A stretch of DNA of 36,748 bases, taken from Dehalococcoidia bacterium. GTDB lineage: Bacteria; Chloroflexota; Dehalococcoidia; Dehalococcoidales; JAUVZA01. The stretch is taken from contig JAUVZA010000006.1 in the NCBI GenBank assembly GCA_030602805.1, positions 1-36,748 of the forward strand, written 5' to 3'. Positions 17,769 through 25,556 of the stretch are shown here, one piece after another (the stretch's first letter is position 1; every line of letters begins with the position of its first letter). Position numbers and translations under genes: made by a program. The notes below the pieces were generated by a model, which saw only the letters and a list, made by a program, of their open reading frames with translations, searched no databases and was not told the origin of the DNA.

Positions 17769-18644
17769 TTAAGCCTTTCTATCACTAATATATTTACCTA
17801 TTAGCGGGTTTAGTTTTTTCCTCTGCTCGGCTGGTATAAGTTCTGGGTCAGTAACAATAGCTGTCTCAAGTGCTGTAGCGCAGCCACAGTTGCGCTTTTC
17901 AGGTATTCTGCTTACCGCCAGTTTAATAATTTTCTTGGCGGTATCAATGTTTTGGTGCAGGACATTCAGGATAACATCTATCGTAATTGGCTGACTTCTC
18001 TCCTGCCAGCTATCGTAGTCAGTAACACAGCCAATAATAGCGTAGCAGATTTCTGCCTCCCGTGCCAGCTTGGCTTCGGGTAGTGCCGTCATACCAATAA
18101 TGTCAGCCCCCCACGAGCGGTAGAGCCGTGATTCAGCTCTAGTGGAAAAAGCGGGACCTTCCATAGCCACATAGGTGCCTCCTTGATGGACTTTAGCTCC
18201 TACCTCTTTGGCTGACTCGTATAAAACTTGGCTCAGCACTGGGCAAAAAGGCTCAGCAAAGGGGATATGGGTAACAATACCATTACCAAAAAATGAATTA
18301 ACCCGGCTTCGGGTGCGGTCAATGAGCTGGTCGGGGATAACCAGGTCGCCGGGCTTTATCTCTTGCTTAAAGCTACCCGCTGAGCTAACGGCAATTATGT
18401 GCTCTACCCCCAGCGACTTTAGAGCATAAATATTAGCCCTCACCGGGAGCTCGGTAGGGGAGATGCGGTGCCCCTTACCATGTCTGGGCAAGAAGGCAAT
18501 CCCCACCCCCTCCAGCTTACCGATGATAATGGAATCGCTCGGCTGGCCGAAGGGTGTAGTTATGTCAACTTCTTCAATGTCAGTCATCCCCCCAATATCA
18601 TACAGCCCCGTCCCCCCGATAACTCCGATTTTAGCCTGCGGCAT
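17769..18644 (-). CDS. mtnP: S-methyl-5'-thioadenosine phosphorylase
   Basis: Phosphorolyses methylthioadenosine, the by-product of SAM use, to adenine and methylthioribose-1-phosphate. 291 residues. Seen: IGVIGGTGLYDI, the phosphate-binding PRHGKGHRISP, AVSSAGS, YVAMEGPAFSTRAE and GMTALPEAKLAREAEICYA. The substrate preference for MTA over purine nucleosides is supported by mtnA in the same operon. The Shine-Dalgarno aaggagg lies in the end of the upstream OLD-type gene. Confidence 0.94.
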   Translation of the reverse strand: MPQAKIGVIGGTGLYDIGGMTDIEEVDITTPFGQPSDSIIIGKLEGVGIAFLPRHGKGHRISPTELPVRANIYALKSLGVEHIIAVSSAGSFKQEIKPGDLVIPDQLIDRTRSRVNSFFGNGIVTHIPFAEPFCPVLSQVLYESAKEVGAKVHQGGTYVAMEGPAFSTRAESRLYRSWGADIIGMTALPEAKLAREAEICYAIIGCVTDYDSWQERSQPITIDVILNVLHQNIDTAKKIIKLAVSRIPEKRNCGCATALETAIVTDPELIPAEQRKKLNPLIGKYISDRKA

Positions 18645-18656
18645 TAAGCTACCTCC

Positions 18657-20474
18657 TTAATAAATAGCGTCATAAATTTGAGTAAGCTTAGTTTTTACCT
18701 CAGGATCAATCTGTTCAGGCTTCATCTCCTTGATTACCTTCTCTGCCAAATTCTTTTTCCACCAGTCCCCATTTAGAAGTTCACTAAGCTTTTTAACTGT
18801 TTCTCCTTCTTTTATCTCATCTGGGATTTCATCTTCTCTTCTGTTCTTCTTCGGAGCAAATTCCCTAGCGAATTCCAGAACCAAGTCACGTGGATAGTAA
18901 TCCTCAATGTCTCTTCGTTTGAGAGTGAGGATGTTTTCATCAGGGACTATTCCTTCAACAGCTTTTCTCACACTATCCTTAGCGTTTTTGTCATATAGGG
19001 TATAATTCCTGAAACAGGTTCCCTGTATCACCTCGGATAGTAAGTACTCCTTGATATTGCCAGCACCTTTAACATCGAGGACGAGAATAGAGGCTCTCTC
19101 GAACGGTTTCCCTATCTTCCCAGCCCAGTCTGTATAAACATCTTTGTCTGTTATCCCTTCTACAACTAGAATTCCATTGGCAAGGAGAAGATCTGAAGGT
19201 TTTATCCCTAAATCCCTAAATAGGTGTAGCAAGTTTTCCTTATTGAGAAGTTCGACTTGCGAGTATTTTGGGCCAGTCTCCTTGTCTTGTTTTAGATAGA
19301 CATAAAAGACATTTTCCTCCATATTTATAAATTCATCAATGAATATATGAGAGTGACTAGCTATGAGATATTGATGAGCGAAGGTTCGCTGATTCTCCCT
19401 TAAGAACCTTATAAACTTCCTTTGTAATTCGGGGTGAAAATGAGCTTCTGGTTCTTCTATTAGAATTACCTTATTTGAGCCATAGCGGACAATTTCTGCG
19501 GCAAGAGCAAGCATCTGCTCCACGCTGGAGCCAAAGTGACCAAGAGGTAATACTAGGTCTCCTATTGCTATCTCTATACGTTTCGCTCCAGTTTTTCCAG
19601 GAAAGCGAAATTCAATGCTTTGCCCTTCATTAGTGAAGATGAGCTCGTTTATGAATCTTTGCACCCTAGAAAACATCCTGTGCTCGTCCTGTCTACCATT
19701 TTTTAGAGTGGCTAACACTTCGGAGACCTCGTCACCAACTGGTTCAATTTCACGAATAGCAGGAATATTTACGAGTAGCTTCTCGAAGACTTTATCGTAA
19801 AGCTGGCTTATAAAGCTACGGACTGCCTTAAGTACAGGCAAAAAATCCGCTTTCGTTTGGCTCTCATCAACATTCCTGTAGTGAAGTATTTTCCAGACTT
19901 GCTCATCGCGAAAAGGTCCTGGTCTAAGAGCTAATATCTTTTTCGTCTCTCTGTCAAATAGGATGGGGTCTTTCTTATAGGCCTCGTGGTCGTTAGGTAT
20001 CTCGACCTTGGTAATCGTTGACAGGGGGTGTTCTGCCTTATATTCGATAAACCCCGTTATCTTAAGCACTTTGGGCCAGTCGTCTTTGCGTTCGAACATG
20101 AATGAGATGGGATTTCTATCTTCATCATGTTTGTAAGGCGGTATGTTTAAAGTTGTCTGGTCAGCCTGTTCAATTTCGAGCGAGAAGGAAAAATCGATTT
20201 TCCCTGATGGCTCTTGAGCAAAAATCCAGTCCTTGAAATAGCGCGGCTCTGTTTCAAGGACTAGGGGAAGGTCTTGTAGAGATTCGGTACCACTTTCTCG
20301 AACTGAGCGCAGCATGATCTTTAAAACTTCCATGAGTTTTAACACATTGGATTTTCCAGCATTATTACTCCCTATAAATAGATTGAAATCGCCTGATTGG
20401 ATATGATTATCCTTGTTCAAGCCCTTGTCGCCGAAGCTTAGGCAATTCTTAATTGACAATTCTCGGATTTTCAT
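18657..20474 (-). CDS. OLD-type ATP-dependent nuclease (AAA ATPase + TOPRIM)
   Basis: 605 residues. SMC/ABC-like ATPase: N-terminal MKIRELSIKNCLSFGD, Walker A IGSNNAGKSN at 34-43, then signature-like GSSVEQMLALAAEIV, Walker B KVILIEEPEAHFHPELQ and H-loop ASHSH. A TOPRIM domain follows (ILVVEGITDKDVY), but the second acidic motif is only YDKN, weaker than usual. OLD proteins are ATPases/nucleases, often part of phage defence (for example Gabija GajA), but no partner such as a UvrD-like helicase is beside it. The ATG overlaps the mtnA stop (ATGA) and mtnP follows 12 bases later, so it is built into the methionine-salvage operon. Confidence 0.85.
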   Translation of the reverse strand: MKIRELSIKNCLSFGDKGLNKDNHIQSGDFNLFIGSNNAGKSNVLKLMEVLKIMLRSVRESGTESLQDLPLVLETEPRYFKDWIFAQEPSGKIDFSFSLEIEQADQTTLNIPPYKHDEDRNPISFMFERKDDWPKVLKITGFIEYKAEHPLSTITKVEIPNDHEAYKKDPILFDRETKKILALRPGPFRDEQVWKILHYRNVDESQTKADFLPVLKAVRSFISQLYDKVFEKLLVNIPAIREIEPVGDEVSEVLATLKNGRQDEHRMFSRVQRFINELIFTNEGQSIEFRFPGKTGAKRIEIAIGDLVLPLGHFGSSVEQMLALAAEIVRYGSNKVILIEEPEAHFHPELQRKFIRFLRENQRTFAHQYLIASHSHIFIDEFINMEENVFYVYLKQDKETGPKYSQVELLNKENLLHLFRDLGIKPSDLLLANGILVVEGITDKDVYTDWAGKIGKPFERASILVLDVKGAGNIKEYLLSEVIQGTCFRNYTLYDKNAKDSVRKAVEGIVPDENILTLKRRDIEDYYPRDLVLEFAREFAPKKNRREDEIPDEIKEGETVKKLSELLNGDWWKKNLAEKVIKEMKPEQIDPEVKTKLTQIYDAIY

Positions 20475-21499
20475 TTCAGCTCCTCCCCATACGGCTCTTT
20501 TATTATACCCCTTTCGGTGATGATGGTGGTTATGTACTTATGGGGGGTAACATCAAAGGCGGGGTTGGCAACGTTTATGCCCTCGGGGGCAATGCTTACC
20601 CCCTGAATGTGAGTTACTTCGTTGGGGTTTCGCTGCTCAATGGGGATTTCATCCCCCGAGGCTAGAGACAGGTCAATGGTGGTGGTGGGGGCGGCGACAT
20701 AGAAGGGGATGCCATTCTCCTTAGCCAGAACTGCCAGACTATAGGTGCCAATCTTGTTGGCAGTATCACCATTGGCGGCAATGCGGTCGGCACCAACAAT
20801 GACGCAGCTAACCTCTCCCCGGCTCATAAAATAACCAGCCATTGAGTCGGTGATGAGGGTAAACGGGATATTAGCCCTCTTTAGCTCCCAGGTGGTAAGG
20901 CGTGCCCCCTGGAGCAGAGGGCGGGTCTCGGTGGCAAGAACCTTTATATTTTTGCTCTGCTCTTTTGCCCGCTTAATTACCCCCAGGGCAGTGCCGTAGC
21001 CGGCGGTAGCCAGCGTCCCGGTATTACAATGGGTCAGGATGCTAAAGCCATCCTGAATTAACTCAGCACCAAGCTGGCTGAGCTTTTTGGTTGCCTCAAC
21101 CTCTTCAGAGTGTATTTTAACTGCTTCGTCAATAAGTGCTTTTTTAGTCTGTTCTATATCTTCACCCACAGCGGCTACTTGCTGCATTCGGTCAATAGCC
21201 CGGAAAAGATTTTTGGCGGTGGGTCTGGTAGCGGCAAGGGTCTGGCTGATGCCTTGGAGCCTTCTTAGAAACTCATCTCTTGACTTAGCCTCAATTTCTA
21301 AGGCACCTAAAGCCACTCCATAACTTCCAGCTACTCCAATGGCTGGAGCCCCCCTAATTTTCAATCCTGTGATGGCTGAGGCTATAGCCTGGTAGTTGTT
21401 AAGCTCCAGATAAACCTCTTCTTGGGGGAGCCTGGTCTGGTCAAGGATTCTTACCCTGTTACCCAGCCATTCTATCGGTGGATTATTTATCTTTTTCAA
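20471..21499 (-). CDS. mtnA: S-methyl-5-thioribose-1-phosphate isomerase
   Basis: Converts methylthioribose-1-phosphate to methylthioribulose-1-phosphate after MtnP. 342 residues. Seen: KIRGAPAIGVAGSYGVAL, catalytic cysteine C158 in THCNTGTLATAG, catalytic aspartate D238 in VGADRIAANGDTANKIGT. The TTG at 21499 lies right at the edge of the dispersed repeat copy 2, whose gggatagggtt serves as the only purine-rich site. First gene of a minus-strand unit mtnA-OLD-mtnP-metE-like. The next salvage enzyme (aldolase or dehydratase) is not in the window. Confidence 0.95.
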   Translation of the reverse strand: MKKINNPPIEWLGNRVRILDQTRLPQEEVYLELNNYQAIASAITGLKIRGAPAIGVAGSYGVALGALEIEAKSRDEFLRRLQGISQTLAATRPTAKNLFRAIDRMQQVAAVGEDIEQTKKALIDEAVKIHSEEVEATKKLSQLGAELIQDGFSILTHCNTGTLATAGYGTALGVIKRAKEQSKNIKVLATETRPLLQGARLTTWELKRANIPFTLITDSMAGYFMSRGEVSCVIVGADRIAANGDTANKIGTYSLAVLAKENGIPFYVAAPTTTIDLSLASGDEIPIEQRNPNEVTHIQGVSIAPEGINVANPAFDVTPHKYITTIITERGIIKEPYGEELK

Positions 21500-21618
21500 C
21501 CCTATCCCCTGTGTCCCCTTCCCCTTCAGAGGGGCAGGGAATTAGTTATATTAAGAGAGGCTTCGCCTCTCTTAAACTCTCCTTCCTTCAAATTCCATAA
21601 TTTTTGGGAGGGGGTCCC
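21490..21618. repeat. Dispersed GC-rich hairpin repeat, copy 2
   Basis: Blocks in the same order as copy 1: AACCCTATCCCCT, tccccttcccctt, a hairpin aagagaggc-ttc-gcctctctt, then aaactctccttcc. It extends into the mtnA start region on one side and toward the methyltransferase-like gene on the other. No coding potential is seen. Confidence 0.7.
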
Positions 21619-21650
21619 TTCTACTTTGGCTGGTTCTATGTTGCCGAACA

Positions 21651-21977
21651 CTATTTTCGTTTACCAAACCTGGAGATGAACATGGGCACGTTTTTCTTAT
21701 ATTTAAGGTATTGCTTGCCAAATCTCTTCTCCATCTCCTTTTCTTCAATAGTCCTAAGATAGAGGATGTTCAGGCAGATAAATAGCGGGGTAAAGATGAG
21801 GAGCAGGGAAATTGAATTCAGCAGTATCCCCACTCCGAGTAGCATTGGATTTCTAATCTGGGAGTAGAGCCCGGTGGTTATAAGCTCTATTACTCTGTCA
21901 CAAATTGCTGATGTTTTCGTGCCCCAGTAGGATTCATGAGTTGCATACCTTTGGTCATAAGGGTTATCTGTTTCCAT
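21651..21977 (-). CDS. Truncated ICMT/PEMT-like membrane methyltransferase
   Basis: 108 residues that match only the C-terminal part of isoprenylcysteine carboxyl methyltransferase-like proteins: TTGLYSQIRNPMLLGVGILL for the SAM-binding region, a hydrophobic hairpin (LLNSISLLLIFTPLFICLNIL), then EEKEMEKRFGKQYLKYKKNVPMFI. Members normally have additional N-terminal membrane helices. An in-frame TGA upstream of the ATG prevents extension. It may be a decayed gene or a short functional version. Only a weak aagag precedes the start. Confidence 0.65.
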   Translation of the reverse strand: METDNPYDQRYATHESYWGTKTSAICDRVIELITTGLYSQIRNPMLLGVGILLNSISLLLIFTPLFICLNILYLRTIEEKEMEKRFGKQYLKYKKNVPMFISRFGKRK

Positions 21978-21990
21978 TGTTTTACTCTTA

Positions 21991-22020
21991 TTGTGAGGAG
22001 ACTGTCACAATGAAATTATA
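21991..22020 (-). promoter_or_regulatory. Putative -10 box with overlapping palindromic operator
   Basis: On the minus strand TATAAT is followed 4 bases later by TTGTGA-N8-TCACAA, a perfect 6-base inverted repeat that would span the transcription start. The spacing (8) differs from the CRP site (6), and no good -35 box is seen 17 bases upstream. It would control the truncated methyltransferase gene starting at 21977. Confidence 0.45.
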
Positions 22021-22134
22021 TCACATTACTGATAAGAATATATTAAGAAAGGAACCTTTTTAGGCTGCACAACATGACGGAATGTGCACTTGCCGCCAGC
22101 ATACATTGACAAACTCCCACAAGAGGACTAGACG

Positions 22135-23412
22135 CTAAGCCCCTAAATATCTTCTTGCCAATTGCATAAGGAATTCCGATTTTAGCCGAAGGCTATCAAT
22201 GTCAATCTTTTCATCTTTACCGTGTATAGATTGCCTCATTTTATCGTCCAAGTTTAGCGCCATCATTCCTATCCCATAGCAAGGTATGCCTATCGCTCTT
22301 AGATGTCTAGAGTCGGTGCCTCCTGAAGAGACACAAGGTAAAACTATGTTATCATCGACATACTCTTTCATGGTATTCAAAACAAGCCTATAGAATTCGT
22401 TATCTGTCGAAGAAAACGTGGGCGTATTGTATTGGGTTATCTCAATTTCAACACTACTGATGACTTGCTCAAGCTCCTTAACAACATACTCCTTGTCCTG
22501 TCCAGGTAGAACCCTGATATCCACATCAGTTTCACAACTATCTGGAACGATATTTACTTTCACCCCGCCGTGAATCACGTTTGGCGAAACTGTCATTCTA
22601 GTAATTGCTGTGAGGTACCCAGCCAGGACTCTATCCCCTAGCCGTTGTATTACCTGATCGGTATTGTTATTATTTATCTCGTTACCAAGGCCTTCAAGCT
22701 TCGCCACTGCTTGGATAAGCTGCCTAACTTCGGGGGTTAAGACCATTTGGGGCTGATATTCAGCTAAGCCCTTTACAACGTCGGCCATTTTTGCCACAGC
22801 GTTGTCGCCGAACATAGGAACTGAGCCATGACAGGAAACGCCCCTTGCCCTCAGTTTCGGCCGAATAATACCTTTCTCACCGGTCTGAACAAAATTGCAA
22901 ACCTTGCCGCCTATTCTCATTGGGTTCCAGCCACCTTCGGTAATCGTAAAATCTGCCACGAGTTTATCCTTGCAATTTTCGACCAGCCACTTCACACCAA
23001 CCACCCCACCGGTTTCCTCGCCAGCGGTAGCAGCAAAGATAAGTCTTCCTTTTAGTTTGGCAGTAGTGGCTAGCTGGATTACTGCATAAGCTTGAGCTGC
23101 TACTAGACCTTTGCAATCCAAGGCTCCGCGGCCATGCACAAAGCCATCCTTTATCTCCCCAGAAAAGGGGGCAAAACTCCAGCCTTCGGATACGGGCACC
23201 ACATCAGTATGAGACAAGTATAAAAGACTCCTCTCCCCTTCTCCCAGATGGGCGAGGAAGCTACCGCGACCTGGACTGGGCTCAATGAGCTCATTGGCAA
23301 TCTGGTACTCATCAAATAGACGCTTGAGATACTTGGCAACTTCTGCTTCGCCACCAGGCGGGTTAACGGATTGAATCTGTATGAGATCGGATAACAAACT
23401 CTCTATTTTCAA
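22135..23412 (-). CDS. M20-family metallopeptidase (ArgE/DapE type)
   Basis: Zinc-dependent amidohydrolase, 425 residues. Seen: LSHTDVVPVSEGW with the first zinc histidine H68, HGRGALDCKG with the bridging aspartate D99, TAGEETGG with the catalytic glutamate, a lid domain, and GGTDSRHLRAIGIPCYGIG near the C-terminus. The exact substrate (acetylornithine, succinyl-diaminopimelate or a peptide) cannot be fixed, and no arg or dap genes are adjacent. TTG at 23412 with aaggagg 8 bases upstream. A TTGATA-N17-TAGAAT promoter lies about 90 bases upstream. Confidence 0.92.
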   Translation of the reverse strand: MKIESLLSDLIQIQSVNPPGGEAEVAKYLKRLFDEYQIANELIEPSPGRGSFLAHLGEGERSLLYLSHTDVVPVSEGWSFAPFSGEIKDGFVHGRGALDCKGLVAAQAYAVIQLATTAKLKGRLIFAATAGEETGGVVGVKWLVENCKDKLVADFTITEGGWNPMRIGGKVCNFVQTGEKGIIRPKLRARGVSCHGSVPMFGDNAVAKMADVVKGLAEYQPQMVLTPEVRQLIQAVAKLEGLGNEINNNNTDQVIQRLGDRVLAGYLTAITRMTVSPNVIHGGVKVNIVPDSCETDVDIRVLPGQDKEYVVKELEQVISSVEIEITQYNTPTFSSTDNEFYRLVLNTMKEYVDDNIVLPCVSSGGTDSRHLRAIGIPCYGIGMMALNLDDKMRQSIHGKDEKIDIDSLRLKSEFLMQLARRYLGA

Positions 23413-23502
23413 AACTGTGCCCTCCTTATCTGCTTTATTGCCACTAGCCTAGCAAGCGCTAATGTGTCTTACTTAATATCTTGTTTATGCTAAGCAGTAG
23501 AC

Positions 23503-23531
23503 ATTCTAATTATCGGGTCTTTATTTATCAA
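23503..23531 (-). promoter_or_regulatory. Sigma-70-type promoter of the M20 peptidase
   Basis: Minus strand: TTGATA, 17-base spacer, TAGAAT, about 90 bases before the TTG start at 23412. The rest of the 255-base gap to the radical SAM gene shows nothing I can name. Confidence 0.5.
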
Positions 23532-23667
23532 TAGCAAGTGAAGAAGGTAGGGGGTAACCGTGTTCACTAGACACGCCCATACTGCTCTTACTGGGTGATT
23601 CTTAGTCCACGTTGTTGGGTTATTATGCCCCTCTTAATTTTTATGATTGCACTCGTTACAAACACTG

Positions 23668-25179
23668 CTATGAAAGTGGCGTGAAATGTCTTGATTTTTG
23701 GGTTAGTGCTGTCTGCTCTCTTTTAAGGGTGACTTTCAAACGTTTACGTGCATAATCATGGAAATTTACACCCCATCCCAGTAACCCAAGAGAAGTACCT
23801 CTCTGTTTCCACAACCCTTTCAGCACAAACCAAGTTCTATTTATGTCTTTACTTAAAAGGACTCTGAAGATTAGAAGGAATTTTCTCCTTTTGCTATAGT
23901 AATCCTCTAATACCCCTCCATTAGCCCATACTTTAGTAAATCTTCGATAAAGTGCTTTATATGAGTAAATTTGTTGTAGTACCCAATTGCGCCCGTGTTC
24001 CAATGCTTTTAAATCCATCTTAGGCTTAAAACAAATGGATTCTAAATTGTACTTCGACCAATCTTTATGTAGTATCCTTTCTTCTTTTTCCAGCCTTTTA
24101 TATAACGGTGTCCCTGGAAAAGGGGTGAGGATGTTGATCATTGCTAAGGGAATGCCTGCATCTGTAATGAACTTTACCGTGTGCTCAAAGATATCTTCAC
24201 CCTCGGTCTCATTCCCCAAAATGAAAGAGCCAAAGACTATTATTCGATTAGAATTGACCTTTTCCACAATTTGAATATACTCATCAGCCTTATTCACTAC
24301 GCCTTTATTCAGTAAATCCAGAGTCGCCTGTGTAACAGATTCAAAACCAACAAATATTGCCTCACAACCACTCTCATGCATAAGTTCTAAAAGCTCATCA
24401 TCTCTCAGCCTATTTATTGAAGCTTGACACCACCATTTTATCTTGAAACGGATAAGAAGCTTCAAGAGATCTCTTGAATAGGCTGGGATACTAAGGAAAT
24501 TATCATCGGCAAAGAATATTGTTTTGTCTCTATCGATTTCTTGTAAGGTTTGAATTTCTTTGAGTACATTTTCTAAGGGTTTATGGCGGTAACTTCTCCC
24601 ATTGAATGCTGTTACTGAGCAAAAATCACAGTTATATGGGCATCCCCTTCCGACTTGCATATGATGCGCACCGTATAACTTAGACTTTAGTAAGTCCCAA
24701 CGTGGGGTAGGAGAGTTTTTTAAATCGGGAAAATTAGAAGACTGATAGAGTTTTTGCAACTTGTGTTCCGCAAAGTCACGGATAAGCTGTGGCCAAGTTT
24801 CTTCCGCCTCTCCTATTACTACACTATCTGAGTGCTGGATTGCTTCCTGAGGTAACATCGAGGCATGAATACCCCCCAAGACCACCTTGATTCCTCTAAC
24901 TCTGAATTCATCGGCAATTTCATAAGCACGAGGGGCAAGGGGGGTCATAAAAGTTATCCCCACAAGATCCACTTTTTCATCAAAATCGATGGACTCGACA
25001 TTTTCATCAGTGAGAATCACTTCCACATCTGGAGGGGTAAGGGCAGCAAGGGTAGGCAACGCTAACGCAGCTACTAAGGCTCCTTTATCCTTGAATTGGT
25101 GCTTTATTAAAGTTTCTAACCCCCAGAAATCCTCCCCCCGTTCAGTTTTCCTTGCTGGGGCTATGAGTTTGACCCGCAT
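23668..25179 (-). CDS. B12-binding-type radical SAM protein with DUF4070-like tail
   Basis: 503 residues. Residues 1-150 resemble the cobalamin-binding Rossmann domain (VDLVGITFMTP, VVLGGIHASMLPQEA), though the classic DxHxxG histidine is not seen. The radical SAM cluster motif is CPYNCDFC, with C180, C184 and C187, followed by FFADDNFLS and GFESVTQATLDLLNKG. The C-terminal part (WSKYNLESICFKP...) resembles DUF4070, found in HpnJ/HpnP-like and other methyl or carbon-skeleton enzymes. The substrate is unknown. ATG at 25179, weak Shine-Dalgarno. Confidence 0.88.
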   Translation of the reverse strand: MRVKLIAPARKTERGEDFWGLETLIKHQFKDKGALVAALALPTLAALTPPDVEVILTDENVESIDFDEKVDLVGITFMTPLAPRAYEIADEFRVRGIKVVLGGIHASMLPQEAIQHSDSVVIGEAEETWPQLIRDFAEHKLQKLYQSSNFPDLKNSPTPRWDLLKSKLYGAHHMQVGRGCPYNCDFCSVTAFNGRSYRHKPLENVLKEIQTLQEIDRDKTIFFADDNFLSIPAYSRDLLKLLIRFKIKWWCQASINRLRDDELLELMHESGCEAIFVGFESVTQATLDLLNKGVVNKADEYIQIVEKVNSNRIIVFGSFILGNETEGEDIFEHTVKFITDAGIPLAMINILTPFPGTPLYKRLEKEERILHKDWSKYNLESICFKPKMDLKALEHGRNWVLQQIYSYKALYRRFTKVWANGGVLEDYYSKRRKFLLIFRVLLSKDINRTWFVLKGLWKQRGTSLGLLGWGVNFHDYARKRLKVTLKREQTALTQKSRHFTPLS

Positions 25180-25237
25180 GATGTAATTCTACACCAAAGA
25201 GATCTCAAAGGAAAGGGAGAGCCTAAATCCCGACCAT

Positions 25238-25266
25238 TTGTAAGTGGAATTCCTTTGTGGTATTCT
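25238..25266 (+). promoter_or_regulatory. Putative promoter of the aldehyde oxidoreductase relic
   Basis: TTGTAA, 17-base spacer, TATTCT, about 60 bases before the relic's GTG. It fits the consensus moderately. Confidence 0.35.
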
Positions 25267-25326
25267 TATGAAGCGTGATCGATTCTAGCCAGCGAAAGGC
25301 AGCTTAATTTGTAAGCGGGGGTCAAA

Positions 25327-25398
25327 GTGTTCAAACAATATGGATATGCCGGAAAGATCCTTAGGGTAGATTTAGGTTCAAGCCGCATCCCCGAATAA
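25327..25398 (+). pseudogene. 5' relic of an aldehyde ferredoxin oxidoreductase gene
   Basis: A GTG with ggggg 5 bases upstream opens 23 codons reading FKQYGYAGKILRVDLGSSRI before TAA. This is the strongly conserved N-terminus of tungsten aldehyde:ferredoxin oxidoreductases (GYAGKILRVDLS). The following sequence in any frame does not continue the family (GGRGLG motif absent). The remainder of the 377-base gap 25180-25556 holds two promoter-like sites and nothing else recognised. I read it as the stump of a deleted gene; a short leader peptide is less likely. Confidence 0.6.
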
Positions 25399-25477
25399 GA
25401 TTCGAACTCGGTTCCAATTGAACGAAAAGCCAGAATGTGACAATGTGCAATTTTGTTTAACCTTATCTTACCGTTCC

Positions 25478-25506
25478 TTGACAATCCCTACCAGTAATTG
25501 TATTCT
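25478..25506 (+). promoter_or_regulatory. Sigma-70-type promoter of the EEP-family gene
   Basis: TTGACA, 17-base spacer, TATTCT, close to consensus. The predicted transcription start (about 25513) falls after the ORF-track GTG at 25509, which supports the ATG at 25557 as the true start. Confidence 0.65.
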
Positions 25507-25556
25507 TCGTGCACGATACACGTAAAAGAGCCGAAGATAGCAAGGGGAGGCTGGTC

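Noticed and set aside
21990-22011. CRP binding site
   Set aside because: The TGTGA/TCACA arms are 8 bases apart rather than 6, so I report only a palindrome, not a CRP site.
25365-25415. tRNA-like T-arm (gagttcgaatc on the minus strand)
   Set aside because: Flanking bases do not form the T stem, and no acceptor, anticodon arm or CCA end can be drawn.
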